Of a stretch of 59,858 nucleotides of DNA, positions 9,476 through 18,536 are shown in pieces. The notes under the pieces were generated by a model that saw only the letters and a program-made list of their open reading frames with translations, made no database searches and was not told the origin of the DNA. Both the position numbers and the translations under genes were made by a program. This DNA is from a virus. The DNA lies in the IMG/VR virus record IMGVR_UViG_3300005618_000002, positions 1-59,858 of that record; one strand, 5' to 3'. Numbering within the stretch: position 1 is the stretch's first letter; each line of letters opens with the position of its first letter.

Positions 9476-9877
9476 TTAATCCTCTATAAAGATCAACTGG
9501 CCAATAGCGAAGCTTAATTGGCCTCCATTAGGCACGACGATAGCTGATGCTAAAGGTGCCCAATAAAGTAAATTACCACCAGTTGGAGCATCAAAAACCC
9601 CAACAGATTGCACGGAACCCCAAGCAGAACCAGCCGTTGGAAAATCTACAGATGTTCCATTAGACTTCACTCCACTTACTGCATTAGGAAAGTTAGTGGT
9701 ATTATTAGTTTTAGATACTCTTGCATAGCTCACGCCACTAACCTCGGTACCTCCACCAGCATCAGTTGGATTAGAAGTATATAATCCAAAATAAACTGTG
9801 GCTGGAGCAGAATAGGCAGTATTACCTAATATGTGATCCAATACCTTGTTTTCCAAATAATCTGATTTACCTGCCAT
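9476..9877 (-). CDS. Small tail fibre-family protein, paralogue 1
   Basis: The 133-residue protein carries the family signature YLENKVLDHILGNTAYSAP near the N-terminus, then TVYFGLYTSNP and FDAPTGGNLLYWAPL. The family occurs beside fibre genes in many tailed phages and is annotated as structural or tail fibre protein. It is the same length as, and clearly homologous to, the neighbour at 9891-10292, indicating a tandem duplication. Confidence 0.8.
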   Translation of the reverse strand: MAGKSDYLENKVLDHILGNTAYSAPATVYFGLYTSNPTDAGGGTEVSGVSYARVSKTNNTTNFPNAVSGVKSNGTSVDFPTAGSAWGSVQSVGVFDAPTGGNLLYWAPLASAIVVPNGGQLSFAIGQLIFIED

Positions 9878-9890
9878 TGTAAGGCCTCCG

Positions 9891-10292
9891 TTAGTTAGTT
9901 ACTGTGATTGCAATTTGTCCAGGAATAAATGAGACAATCCCATTAGTGAACACATCAATAGGACTATCAAAATCATCGAATACCATAAGATTTCCAGCAG
10001 TTGGATCATCAAATATTCCAGCTCCGACGACCGATCCCCAATCTTCAGCTGCTTGAGCAAATGTAACATCTGTGTCATTCAGCTTTTGGCGAGAAGCGGC
10101 AACGGCCCAATTAGTTCCATCATTAGTCACCGCTACACGAGCATAAGAAGCTGTTGCAACCTCAGTTCCTCCAACTCCATCAGCATCAGGCATTACTAGA
10201 AACAGCCCAACATATACTGTAGATGGTGTAGTATATGCCGTATCCCCAAACACGTGATCTAACAATGCTTCTGCTAAATATGAGCTAATCAT
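9891..10292 (-). CDS. Small tail fibre-family protein, paralogue 2
   Basis: The 133-residue protein is the tandem paralogue of 9476-9877. Matching blocks are YLAEALLDHVFGDTAYTTP, TVYVGLFLVMP, SYARVAVTND and GIFDDPTAGNLMVFDDF. Divergence is considerable, so the duplication is old or under diversifying selection. Probably a virion component at the tail end. It overlaps the gene upstream by one base. Confidence 0.8.
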   Translation of the reverse strand: MISSYLAEALLDHVFGDTAYTTPSTVYVGLFLVMPDADGVGGTEVATASYARVAVTNDGTNWAVAASRQKLNDTDVTFAQAAEDWGSVVGAGIFDDPTAGNLMVFDDFDSPIDVFTNGIVSFIPGQIAITVTN

Positions 10293-10699
10293 TATGCTGT
10301 TACCACCCTATAGGTAATATTTTGTAAAATCCCACTAGAAAATTTATCAAACTTTAAGAACTCCGAATTAGAAATTGCATTAAAGTTAAACGTTCCAAAG
10401 TCTCCGGCTATCACAATAGCTACGACTCCATCAGTGGAGTCTGCTGTTGCAAATAAAGCGTTTATGGCATCAAATACAGAAGAAGCTAGCCAATCAATCT
10501 TGATTTCTATATCAAAGCCTTTGTCATTGGCAAATACTTGGCTATATGGTGTGCCATCAATTGCTTTTATGATATTCTTTTTCAAAGCAGGCTTTAATGG
10601 CTCTAATCCTGTTACTGAGGTCTTACAAGGAGTCCCACCAGCTAATCCAGTACTGGTCAAATACACATTGCCTATTTGGATTGCATTATATCTAGCCAT
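10292..10699 (-). CDS. Putative distal tail protein
   Basis: The protein has 135 residues. A beta-rich sequence (YNAIQIGNVYLTSTGL, then GFDIEIKIDWL) follows immediately after the tape measure gene, with one-base overlaps on both sides. In siphoviruses this place is usually held by a distal tail protein or baseplate adaptor. No family was recognised with certainty. Confidence 0.6.
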   Translation of the reverse strand: MARYNAIQIGNVYLTSTGLAGGTPCKTSVTGLEPLKPALKKNIIKAIDGTPYSQVFANDKGFDIEIKIDWLASSVFDAINALFATADSTDGVVAIVIAGDFGTFNFNAISNSEFLKFDKFSSGILQNITYRVVTA

Positions 10700-13600
10700 T
10701 ATTGACCTCGCTTCTGAACATCATTTTGGTTTGGTCTATAGCTAGTTGATGCAAGACCTGTCTGGTTATTGATATTCACATCAAGGATCGGCTTGCTGGC
10801 AGTATCAATCTTTACTCCAGTTTTTGTCAAAGCCGTGACAACACTATCTAAAGCTACTTTGATAGCCTTCATCCTCTCAGTAGCGTCTTTTTCCTTATTC
10901 TTAGCATCCTCAGCTAAAACATTCAAGGCTTGTAAGCGTGAACTTCTGAGACTTGCAGTTAACTCACCTGGACCCAATTCCCCAGTGATACTAAGAGCTT
11001 GTTGTGCTGCAAAAACCTTATCCTCTTGACTGACTCCACTCTTATTAAGAAGATCAATCTTCTGCTGTGCAAATTTTCTAGTTTGCTCCGCTACTACTTG
11101 AGTACGGACAAGCTCGTCAAATCTCTCAGCATTTGCATCTCTAAAGATATTAGCATCTCTAGATCTCAGCTGCAGCAAACTTCTAGCATCTTCTTTAGTC
11201 TGTCCATAGCTATTCAAACGACTAAACAGCTCGTCATTAGCCGGTATTCTCGCTTCTATTGCCTTGGCAATTGCTTCCTGACCGAGTATACCTAAGCCTG
11301 AAGTATCAATTTGCTTAAACTTCTGAAGATCTACCTTTAGCTCCTGGATTTGAAGCTCAGTCTGGACATATTTTTCTCTAGAAACACCACCTTCATAATC
11401 TCTAGATAATCGATCAAGGCCTGATGCACCGAGCTTTGCTTCGAGGTACCCGCCAGGCCCATACTGATTGGCGTTATTGAATCTTCCACTAGGATCAAAT
11501 TGAGTAGCATAGAACTTCGCAAGCTCGGCTTGATTAGCCAATGTACGTTGAGAATTGACAAATTCAGCACTAGCTCCAGCAAATTGAAGATTTCTTTGGA
11601 AGCCTCCAGTTTGCTGATATGAGATACCTTTAAGGGCAATTGCTTGCTGCTCATAGTCCAAAGCTTTGAGGCTATACAAGAACCGAGTTTGGCCAAGTTC
11701 AACCTTAAGTTGAGCTTGTTCCATCTTAGCCATGTAGTCTACAAAGTCTTTTCCAAATGCACCAAATCTCTCTTGTGCTCGATCAGCAGCAGTATCTATA
11801 TCTGAGAATAACTTGACAAATGGATTATCTTTACCTTGTATTTGAACAGAGGTATCTCTAACTTGTTTAGTTAGACTTTGGATTCTCTCAACAGTTGACT
11901 TTATAGAGGCTTCAAATTGATAAGTAAGTCGTTCCTTATCCTCGTCGGTGAGTTTGTCTTCTCTACCAATGCCACTAAGACCTCTCTGGAGATCTACTAA
12001 TTTCGCATTAGGATTTTTGACAATAGTCTCAAAGGATTTAGAAACAGCATTAGAGACGGCTTCAGCATACTTATATGCTTCACTCTCTAATTTCTCCTTA
12101 TTAAAGAAGATCCCCGTTATATCTAACTTTGATTTCTCAAGGAGTTCTTTATAGGCAGCATCAATTGCACCTACATCATTTTTCTTTCTCTTAAGGACAC
12201 GCTCAAAGGCAAGATCTGCTATAGAACCTTGACGCCTAATATCTTCTTCTCTATCTTGCTCTTCTAGTCTTTTCTTCTGTTCCTCAGCAACTTTCTTTTG
12301 CTGAGCCTCAATTCGCAAAAAAGCATTATTGCGTCTTATTAGCTCTTGCTCATAATCAGATGAAGCATTTCCAAATAATTGACGACCAATCCCAGCAAAC
12401 GAAATATCTGCTCTTTTCTTGAGAAAATCTCCGCCACCCGCTGCGCCAATTGCATCGCCTTGAAGTCTCGCTAACTCACTAGGAACGATTCCTGCAACTG
12501 CTCCAATGCCACTTAGGATATTATATATTCCAGACTCAGAACCTTGCTTAGCGAGCTCTGCTGGACTTATACCTTGAGAAAGCTTTTCTTTGGTTTGATC
12601 AGCAGTTAATCCAAGCTGCTGTAATGACTCGTTTAAGCCATTGATAAAGTCAAAAACACCACGACTGTTGGCAAAGCTTTCAGACAACGAGTTGAGCATG
12701 TTTTCCCATGCAGCTGATGTCTTAGCTATTTGCCCGTCAACAGACTCTAGTCGATCCTTAGCAGCACCTGAGAATAAGGCAGCTTTCTTAAGAATTTCAT
12801 CCTGATAAATTCTCTGTCTTTCAAGTTGAGATAATGACTCAACACTTCTAGACTGCTTTTCAGCATATTCCTTATAGAGAATTTGAGGATTCTTGATTCC
12901 TAATTTCTTATAAGCTTCATCCTGACCAGTAATAATCTGATTAGTGACGGTGGTTAACTCTGCAGCATCCAAGCCTCTAGCAGCACCAAGATCTAATAAT
13001 CCTTTAACTGTTTGATCAAGTCGACCAGGCTGAGCTGTTCTTGCAACAAGCTGTGCTACTTTTTGAGTTAGCTCCGCGGTTTTGACTATAGATAATCCAG
13101 CAGCATCAGCATACTCTTTATTCTTTTTGGCCAAAAATCCGTAGCTAACCCCCATCTCACTAGCAGAAGCTTGAAGAGCTCTTTGAGATTGGAGTAATTC
13201 TCGATTCCTATCAATCGCTGCATTTGCAGCTTCAACACCTTTATAGATACCAGCAACAGCTACACCAATAGCTAATGCACCACCAATACCGTATCGAGCA
13301 TCAGGTAAACCTAATCCTCGAGCAATTGGAGTAAAAGCCTGCAAGGCACTAGACTCTGGACCGGCTCTAGGAACATTGGGAGCTCGTAGCTGAAGTCCAA
13401 TGAGCTCTCTCTTAAGTACGGCAATCTGTATCTCAGCTTGGCGGGCGTCTTTAACAATTTGAGCAACGACCGTCTTATCCGTTTCCCCGATTAAGGCTTT
13501 ATCTAAAGACAGTACCTTACTTCGAAGTTCCTGAATTCGCTCAATCGCCGCAGTTGCCTCAGACTTAAGAGCGTTGACACCCTTGCCAACATTAATATCT

Positions 13601-14172
13601 CTAATTCGAGAAAACTGTGCTTCTAGTGATCTTAGATTAGACTGAAGAGTCAGCAAACTCTTGCCTTCTGTATCGGCTTCAGTAATCGGAGACGTTCGTC
13701 TTGGATCGATAGACTGCGCCTGGAGTGTCTGGAGTTGTCGTAAGAGTATTAACTCACGTTCCAATTCTGCGATGTTGGTGCGAACGCTCTCAGTCAGCCT
13801 GTCGAATTGGTTCTTACTTAAGTCTCTTCCAACAATCTGTTCATCTATAGATTTTAATGTACGTTGCAATTCAGCAAGTTTAGTCACATTCTCTCTTGCT
13901 CGAACATTCACATACTCAAGGTCATTTCCAAAATCTTTAACTGAGGTCTTTTGAAATTCTTGAGCTAAGACTTGAGTTCTCTTTTGGAGAGTGAGCATAG
14001 ATTGTCCAAATCTATCAGCTCTCACCTGGCCCTGCTCAAAGGCCCCAGACATGGCTTCAGCCGTCTCAGTAGCGTACCCTTTCGCTCTATTGAGATCGGC
14101 TTGCCATTTCTCTTGATTACCTACATTAAGGTCAAGAGTTAAATCATCATTATTGATATCATCAATCGCCAT
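10699..14172 (-). CDS. Tail tape measure protein
   Basis: The 1157-residue protein has long alpha-helical, Gln/Arg/Lys/Glu-rich coiled-coil regions (residues about 60-280 and 620-1100) and a glycine/alanine-rich hydrophobic segment near residues 290-315 (GIGGALAIGVAVAGIYKG), as expected for the protein that spans the tail lumen. At about 0.15 nm per residue it predicts a tail of roughly 170 nm. It follows the frameshifted chaperone pair and overlaps it by 11 bases, the canonical siphovirus order. Confidence 0.93.
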   Translation of the reverse strand: MAIDDINNDDLTLDLNVGNQEKWQADLNRAKGYATETAEAMSGAFEQGQVRADRFGQSMLTLQKRTQVLAQEFQKTSVKDFGNDLEYVNVRARENVTKLAELQRTLKSIDEQIVGRDLSKNQFDRLTESVRTNIAELERELILLRQLQTLQAQSIDPRRTSPITEADTEGKSLLTLQSNLRSLEAQFSRIRDINVGKGVNALKSEATAAIERIQELRSKVLSLDKALIGETDKTVVAQIVKDARQAEIQIAVLKRELIGLQLRAPNVPRAGPESSALQAFTPIARGLGLPDARYGIGGALAIGVAVAGIYKGVEAANAAIDRNRELLQSQRALQASASEMGVSYGFLAKKNKEYADAAGLSIVKTAELTQKVAQLVARTAQPGRLDQTVKGLLDLGAARGLDAAELTTVTNQIITGQDEAYKKLGIKNPQILYKEYAEKQSRSVESLSQLERQRIYQDEILKKAALFSGAAKDRLESVDGQIAKTSAAWENMLNSLSESFANSRGVFDFINGLNESLQQLGLTADQTKEKLSQGISPAELAKQGSESGIYNILSGIGAVAGIVPSELARLQGDAIGAAGGGDFLKKRADISFAGIGRQLFGNASSDYEQELIRRNNAFLRIEAQQKKVAEEQKKRLEEQDREEDIRRQGSIADLAFERVLKRKKNDVGAIDAAYKELLEKSKLDITGIFFNKEKLESEAYKYAEAVSNAVSKSFETIVKNPNAKLVDLQRGLSGIGREDKLTDEDKERLTYQFEASIKSTVERIQSLTKQVRDTSVQIQGKDNPFVKLFSDIDTAADRAQERFGAFGKDFVDYMAKMEQAQLKVELGQTRFLYSLKALDYEQQAIALKGISYQQTGGFQRNLQFAGASAEFVNSQRTLANQAELAKFYATQFDPSGRFNNANQYGPGGYLEAKLGASGLDRLSRDYEGGVSREKYVQTELQIQELKVDLQKFKQIDTSGLGILGQEAIAKAIEARIPANDELFSRLNSYGQTKEDARSLLQLRSRDANIFRDANAERFDELVRTQVVAEQTRKFAQQKIDLLNKSGVSQEDKVFAAQQALSITGELGPGELTASLRSSRLQALNVLAEDAKNKEKDATERMKAIKVALDSVVTALTKTGVKIDTASKPILDVNINNQTGLASTSYRPNQNDVQKRGQ

Positions 14173-14518
14173 CTGGTTTGTTCTTAAGTTTCTGCTTAAG
14201 GTTCCAATCGTCTACACGACGAAGTCGAGCTCTTTGCCCGACATAGACATCAAATAGCATTTCCGTTGTTGGAGACCAGGTCGTTTTATCGTCATCTTCA
14301 CTGTTAACGATCCCTATCACCGATTCTAGTAAATGGTCAAGATCATAAACTTTCCACTTATCTTTGAATCTGTCGTTGAGTGCTTGAGCAGCTTCTTCTT
14401 TGAAAAGATCTTTAGCGACTTTTACTTCACAACCATCGCAAAATTCTTTGCCGTTGCCTTCCCTTTTGAAACAAACTAGCGGACATTCGTCATACTCTGG
14501 ACTTATGTCCGCTAGCAA
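14162..14518 (-). CDS. Tail assembly chaperone, frameshift extension (T part)
   Basis: The 118-residue open frame begins with a TTG at 14518 that has no clear ribosome site. Its frame is open a further 19 codons upstream to the slippery site at 14575-14581, so it is most likely made only as the C-terminal part of a -1 frameshift fusion of about 268 residues. The segment contains paired cysteines (ECPLVC and FCDGC) that could bind a metal. In lambda the matching product is gpGT, which loads tail-tube subunits onto the tape measure. Confidence 0.85.
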   Translation of the reverse strand: MLADISPEYDECPLVCFKREGNGKEFCDGCEVKVAKDLFKEEAAQALNDRFKDKWKVYDLDHLLESVIGIVNSEDDDKTTWSPTTEMLFDVYVGQRARLRRVDDWNLKQKLKNKPDGD

Positions 14519-14547
14519 GACCTGGTAATTAAGGAACTGCCAAACAG

Positions 14548-14967
14548 CTACTCTGAAGCATTCAACGTAAGTTCTTTTGGGTAGACTTGATTTTGATAAG
14601 AAACCCAGATATGATCTACCATATCATCCATTTCGGTGTCGGCAAAGTACTGCCTGAAAGCAGCTTTTGTGTCGACGCCTTTAGGATAACCTGGCACTCC
14701 CTCCGGGTGTTTTCTAAGGAGATCACTCAAAAAAGTAACACGAAACTCTTGCTGCTTTTCCTGCTGCTCCAATTCGGTCTTCCCAAAAAATTCGCGCTGA
14801 AGGGCACGAAGCTCAGGTCCCAAAGACCTGCGTAACTCAAAGATCATTGGCTCATATCCAGGATATGTGAGAACGATCTTAATTGTTTTGAAGTCAGGAG
14901 TAGAGTCCTGATTGATCATTCGATCTACAGGACTCTCTTCCACGACTTGCATTTTTTCTGCTGCCAT
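14548..14967 (-). CDS. Tail assembly chaperone (G part)
   Basis: The 139-residue acidic, helical protein lies between the major tail protein and the tape measure gene, the standard place of the tail chaperone. Residue K131 is decoded at the end of the slippery heptamer C CCA AAA. Ribosomes that stay in frame add eight residues (ELTLNASE) and stop. Those that slip by -1 continue into the next frame. An AAGGAG ribosome site precedes ATG 14967. Confidence 0.85.
   Translation of the reverse strand: MAAEKMQVVEESPVDRMINQDSTPDFKTIKIVLTYPGYEPMIFELRRSLGPELRALQREFFGKTELEQQEKQQEFRVTFLSDLLRKHPEGVPGYPKGVDTKAAFRQYFADTEMDDMVDHIWVSYQNQVYPKELTLNASE
14575..14581 (-). promoter_or_regulatory. -1 ribosomal frameshift site (CCCAAAA)
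   Basis: Read on the minus strand, the heptamer C CCA AAA fits the X XXY YYZ slippery rule exactly in the frame of the upstream chaperone gene, nine codons before its stop (counting the stop codon). After a -1 slip the reading continues AGA ACT TAC GTT and stays open without a stop through the T part to 14162, which ends inside the tape measure gene. Confidence 0.85.
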
Positions 14968-14983
14968 AATAAAGGGCTACTCC

Positions 14984-16297
14984 TTACGTTGCTAAGAACG
15001 TCGCCGTCTCACTCCCGTAATAGTGAACTCGATCAGGAGTTCCTGCAGTACTTGAGTTATAGAACGGTGTGCCGGTGATGTTGATGGTTGATCGATTTGC
15101 CTCACCAGCAAAGGAAATCGGATCATCAGAGAGCTTGATCGAAGTCTTAGGTGCATCGATCACCACTCTGTTGGCTGGAGCTCCAAGATACAGATTGACA
15201 GCCACCACACTTTCAGCTTCACCCAATGTATAGATGGTATCACCGCGAGACCCATAGACACTGAAGGTAAACGAGCTGGTACGATCCCCATGCTCCAAAC
15301 GCTCAATGTCAATATCATCATACGGAAACGCATCATCACCAGAGAAGATGTTATTGCTGTAAGTGTAGGTAAATTCTCTCATCGAGGAGGAGACGAAAGA
15401 ACTATTAACCTCGAGGCGGCAATCCTTCGTATAAATTGGATTGATGTTGACGCAAGCCGGCACTGAATACGCCAAGGCGGAGAGTGTATCGAGACTTCCG
15501 ATCAAGTCGAGCTCGACCGTCACTTTTCCTCGAATAGCACCACGAATAGTCACCGAGTTAACGGCAAAATCCTTATACTTCTCGAAATAGCTAGCGCTAT
15601 CACCTTCAAATCCTGTTATAATGCTAGTCACAGGAGTCTGAGCGTTGGTAGTTCTAGTTATCTCATGAATTTTGCTAGTACCCGCGGTTGTGGTACCTAA
15701 AGAAACAGTACCTCCAACAAGCGAAGTGCTATCAACCGTCAAAGCCGGGACGTTGTATGCAGCGAGCTTTCCTTGGAAAGTAATCACCACAGTCGTAGCC
15801 AATGTGCCGGTGGCTACAACATTCCCAGGCTTGATGGGACGAAGGCTCTCGAGATAAGCCGTAGTCTCCAAAGCTGTTGCATTATAAGGAATATCCACGT
15901 TGTCAGTTATTCCTTCAAATGTAACGGCCACGTTATATGTCCCACCAGTAATTGTCCCACTTGGTGTGATGGTTTGCACTTCATTCGTCTGGGTACCTGA
16001 TGGAGCTGCTGCTGCTCCTAGGGCATATGCCAACCACCCAGCCGCAAGAAATGCATCAGCGTCAAACGAAAATCGTAGACGCGCCAGACGACTCGTGATA
16101 TCTTCACGAATCAAGTATTCTCCAGAGCAATCTCGAATTTGCTCTCGAGTGACCGTCCGACCGGGATAGGTCGGGTTTGTTTGTGGATGCCGTGTATTGA
16201 TATCCGACGTAGCTAACGGCGTCCCAAATGCGCTTTGCCTTTTAAAGGCGCCAGAGTAAGCGACGAACAGCTTCCGATTTCTAAAGCTTCCTGCCAT
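14984..16297 (-). CDS. Major tail (tube) protein with inserted Ig-like domain
   Basis: The protein has 437 residues. It lies directly upstream of the frameshifted chaperone and tape measure, the usual place of the tail-tube protein. Residues about 110-205 (TITPSGTITGGTYNVAVTFE, then TTVVITFQGK) look like an Ig-like or added surface domain interrupting the tube fold, which explains the larger than usual size. An AAGGAGAG ribosome site precedes ATG 16297, and a promoter lies at 16333-16362. Confidence 0.85.
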   Translation of the reverse strand: MAGSFRNRKLFVAYSGAFKRQSAFGTPLATSDINTRHPQTNPTYPGRTVTREQIRDCSGEYLIREDITSRLARLRFSFDADAFLAAGWLAYALGAAAAPSGTQTNEVQTITPSGTITGGTYNVAVTFEGITDNVDIPYNATALETTAYLESLRPIKPGNVVATGTLATTVVITFQGKLAAYNVPALTVDSTSLVGGTVSLGTTTAGTSKIHEITRTTNAQTPVTSIITGFEGDSASYFEKYKDFAVNSVTIRGAIRGKVTVELDLIGSLDTLSALAYSVPACVNINPIYTKDCRLEVNSSFVSSSMREFTYTYSNNIFSGDDAFPYDDIDIERLEHGDRTSSFTFSVYGSRGDTIYTLGEAESVVAVNLYLGAPANRVVIDAPKTSIKLSDDPISFAGEANRSTINITGTPFYNSSTAGTPDRVHYYGSETATFLAT

Positions 16298-16332
16298 GGC
16301 TCATTCTCTCCTTAATAAAGACTCCGAAACCT

Positions 16333-16362
16333 ATTATAACCTTATTTGTAGTGTTTGTACAA
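16333..16362 (-). promoter_or_regulatory. Sigma70-like promoter for the major tail gene
   Basis: On the minus strand TTGTAC (16357-16362) is separated by 18 bases from TATAAT (16333-16338), 36 bases upstream of the tail-tube start. The -35 part overlaps the 3' end of the preceding gene. It does not carry the class I flanking sequence. Confidence 0.5.
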
Positions 16363-16737
16363 TGAAGGAAATAAATTAACGATCGTGTCGGCGTCTTTGT
16401 GAAAGAATGGACCTGCGAATTGGATATCCCGTTTCGGCAGGTTGATCTTCGTCATGCCATTCTGAATGTGTGTAGGCGGTTGCCGTGGCACACTCTCAGT
16501 TTGGCGCTCGCCATTAACGATAGTCGTGACTTCTTCTCTGCCAACAAACATTATGTTGGGTTGCTTCGAAGTGTCGACCGGCTCTTCCGAGTCGTCTTCA
16601 CCACCAGGGTTAGCCTGATCTGCTTCTCCATCTATGTGTGACGTCGAGTCAGACAGACTGGTGTTATCTTGACCTTCAGGGTTTTCACCTTGAAGATCTA
16701 GATTTTCGTCAGTTCCTGCTGTTTTGCTAGAACTCAT
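16342..16737 (-). CDS. Acidic hypothetical protein of the head-tail region
   Basis: The protein has 131 residues. The first 55 are acidic and low complexity (Asp/Glu/Ser/Gly), probably disordered. The C-terminal part (INLPKRDIQFAGPFFHKDAD, then LFPSLYKHY) is more ordered and may bind a virion partner. It overlaps the gene upstream by one base and sits between tail terminator-like and tail tube genes. No family was recognised. Confidence 0.65.
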   Translation of the reverse strand: MSSSKTAGTDENLDLQGENPEGQDNTSLSDSTSHIDGEADQANPGGEDDSEEPVDTSKQPNIMFVGREEVTTIVNGERQTESVPRQPPTHIQNGMTKINLPKRDIQFAGPFFHKDADTIVNLFPSLYKHYK

Positions 16738-17267
16738 TATCTTACCTCCATTCTAACCTGTAGGTTAATGATGTCGCCAACCTGTCCCACAAGGAATTCG
16801 GACTCTGCCCGACGTTGCAAGTTATTTGGCTGTGTGAGTGGGTATCTTGTTAAAGATTCCCCGTATGTTGGATGTTCTCTATCATCCAAAAATCGATTAT
16901 GCAGGGCCACCACGAGGTCAAGCAACTCATCATGTGAGTTCGTGCCGGCCGCCCGCACATCTTTGAACTGTTTGAATATATGTATATTATACCACACGAA
17001 TGTGACAGGATTGTCGTCACATCCATCAGTATCTGAGTCCTGGAAGCGTAAAAAAGTGATGATAGCAAAACTAGACTCAAAGGCATCGTACTGTGCCTCA
17101 GTCATGCTATCAACCTGCATTTGATAAACTTGAGCTATGAAATCTTCTTTCCCAGAAAAGTAGAAAGGCGTAATCATAACTGGAAGGTCAGGATCAACCG
17201 CATTGATTGTAGATTTAGCCCAATCTCTGCTGGCCTTTTCCTTTGCTGCTGTCCAATTATGTGCCAC
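16737..17267 (-). CDS. Putative tail terminator / tail completion protein
   Basis: The protein has 176 residues and lies in the head-tail joining cluster, between the gp10-like protein and the tail tube gene, where tail terminators are found. The C-terminus (RRAESEFLVGQVGDIINLQV) is a likely strand used in ring assembly. The assignment rests on gene order. Confidence 0.55.
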   Translation of the reverse strand: MAHNWTAAKEKASRDWAKSTINAVDPDLPVMITPFYFSGKEDFIAQVYQMQVDSMTEAQYDAFESSFAIITFLRFQDSDTDGCDDNPVTFVWYNIHIFKQFKDVRAAGTNSHDELLDLVVALHNRFLDDREHPTYGESLTRYPLTQPNNLQRRAESEFLVGQVGDIINLQVRMEVR

Positions 17268-17750
17268 TTAAGTTAACTCTGCTAATCTATTCTTTACCAA
17301 CTCTCTAAACCTAAACTTGAAGAAATTATTTACCACAACCTTGAAAAACGGTCTGTTTAACTTGTTGATGTTATCAAGTATCTTTGCATAATGTACATCA
17401 ACAATAGCTCTAATTGATGTATTACCTACTCGACGTACCCGTATTGAGCTATAAAGCTTTCCAGTCCTCTTAGCTGGAGGTTGACCTGGTGCACTGGCTC
17501 GATAAAACGTAGCACCTATGACTGATCTTCCCTTAGTACCACGTCTACGATTGCCAACACCACGAGCACTAAACCTTCCAGTTATTGTGCTAAGCCGATA
17601 AATATGTCCCGCTGGGTCAGATTCGTCTATGTAGGCTTTAATCTCATTTTCAAGTATCACTGCAGCTTCGTTTAATGCCTGATTGAGTTTACTAAGCTGC
17701 GCTTCCTCATGCCAAATTGCTTTGCGTAGTGTAAGAGTTGCATGTACCAT
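17268..17750 (-). CDS. Putative neck protein, HK97 gp10-like
   Basis: The 160-residue basic protein carries the typical pattern of the HK97 gp10 / minor tail family: an N-terminal helix (LNQALNEAAVILENEIKAYI), a PAKRTGKLYSSIRV block and an IRAIVDVHYAKILD block followed by a helical end. Members sit in the neck between connector and tail. Gene order agrees. Confidence 0.65.
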   Translation of the reverse strand: MVHATLTLRKAIWHEEAQLSKLNQALNEAAVILENEIKAYIDESDPAGHIYRLSTITGRFSARGVGNRRRGTKGRSVIGATFYRASAPGQPPAKRTGKLYSSIRVRRVGNTSIRAIVDVHYAKILDNINKLNRPFFKVVVNNFFKFRFRELVKNRLAELT

Positions 17751-18125
17751 TTAAGGACTAGGCGTAAATACTTCACCTGTTTTAGTACCAAACAAATCCC
17801 ACCATGGACGATCTCCATCTGGCGGCATTTTATCTCTATCATCGATTTGATAGATAAATCCATCAATCGCCATATCAGAGCACTTCTTGATAGCTGTGAC
17901 AATCGAGGAATCTTCAGTAGCAATCTGGAGATCCATCTGAGTCCTAAACTCAGAAAATCTATTTTTCCAGGAAGTGGTTACTTGTTGCAAAGATCTAAAG
18001 GTATCGTTATTTTGGCCCGTTCTTACAAGTAAGTAGGCCGAGGTATTATTCTTGTTGAGCTTCTTTCGCTCAGCATCAAAGCCTTTACCATTGGCTTTTA
18101 TAATTTTTGATAAGGCCGATCCCAT
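17751..18125 (-). CDS. Putative head closure / connector protein
   Basis: The 124-residue protein lies between the adaptor-like and gp10-like genes, with immediate adjacency to both. It contains KWKNRF-like basic helices (TTSWKNRFSEFRTQMDLQIA) and ends in a flexible tail. Position fits a head-tail closure protein. No motif was recognised. Confidence 0.5.
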   Translation of the reverse strand: MGSALSKIIKANGKGFDAERKKLNKNNTSAYLLVRTGQNNDTFRSLQQVTTSWKNRFSEFRTQMDLQIATEDSSIVTAIKKCSDMAIDGFIYQIDDRDKMPPDGDRPWWDLFGTKTGEVFTPSP

Positions 18126-18536
18126 TTACCACACCCGTACACTTGGAATAGAGCCAGAGAATGCTTGAGTTCCAGAGAGATTGACGATCATAAGATCGGT
18201 CAATTCCGGTGGAGTCTTGTAAAGCAAATTGAACGCATATAAGATAGTGAGGCGTCTTTGATCTTCATCGGATAGTGCCACATTATTCTTTCCGGTAAGC
18301 TTTAAGACACTAAAGCCATCATCGATGAGCAGCAGCAAAATAGCAGCAATCTTAGATGCTTTTCCACGAGCGTCAGTTAAAGCCGTCAAATCCGCCTCAA
18401 AGGCATACGAATATACGTCTTCCAGACCGCCAACAAGCAATCTGAAATTCGCAACCATAGCATCGACATCACCTGGCCTCAACTGGCCTGCAGTAAGTCG
18501 TGCCGTTCCTAATGCTATCTGAGCGTCACTAAGCAT
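18126..18536 (-). CDS. Putative head-tail adaptor protein
   Basis: The 136-residue, largely helical protein (TALTDARGKASKIAAILLLL, then DEDQRRLTILYAFNLLYK) follows the capsid cluster by one gene. Size, helical content and position fit the head-tail adaptor (gp6-like) that docks under the portal. The assignment is by context. It overlaps the gene upstream by 8 bases. Confidence 0.5.
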   Translation of the reverse strand: MLSDAQIALGTARLTAGQLRPGDVDAMVANFRLLVGGLEDVYSYAFEADLTALTDARGKASKIAAILLLLIDDGFSVLKLTGKNNVALSDEDQRRLTILYAFNLLYKTPPELTDLMIVNLSGTQAFSGSIPSVRVW

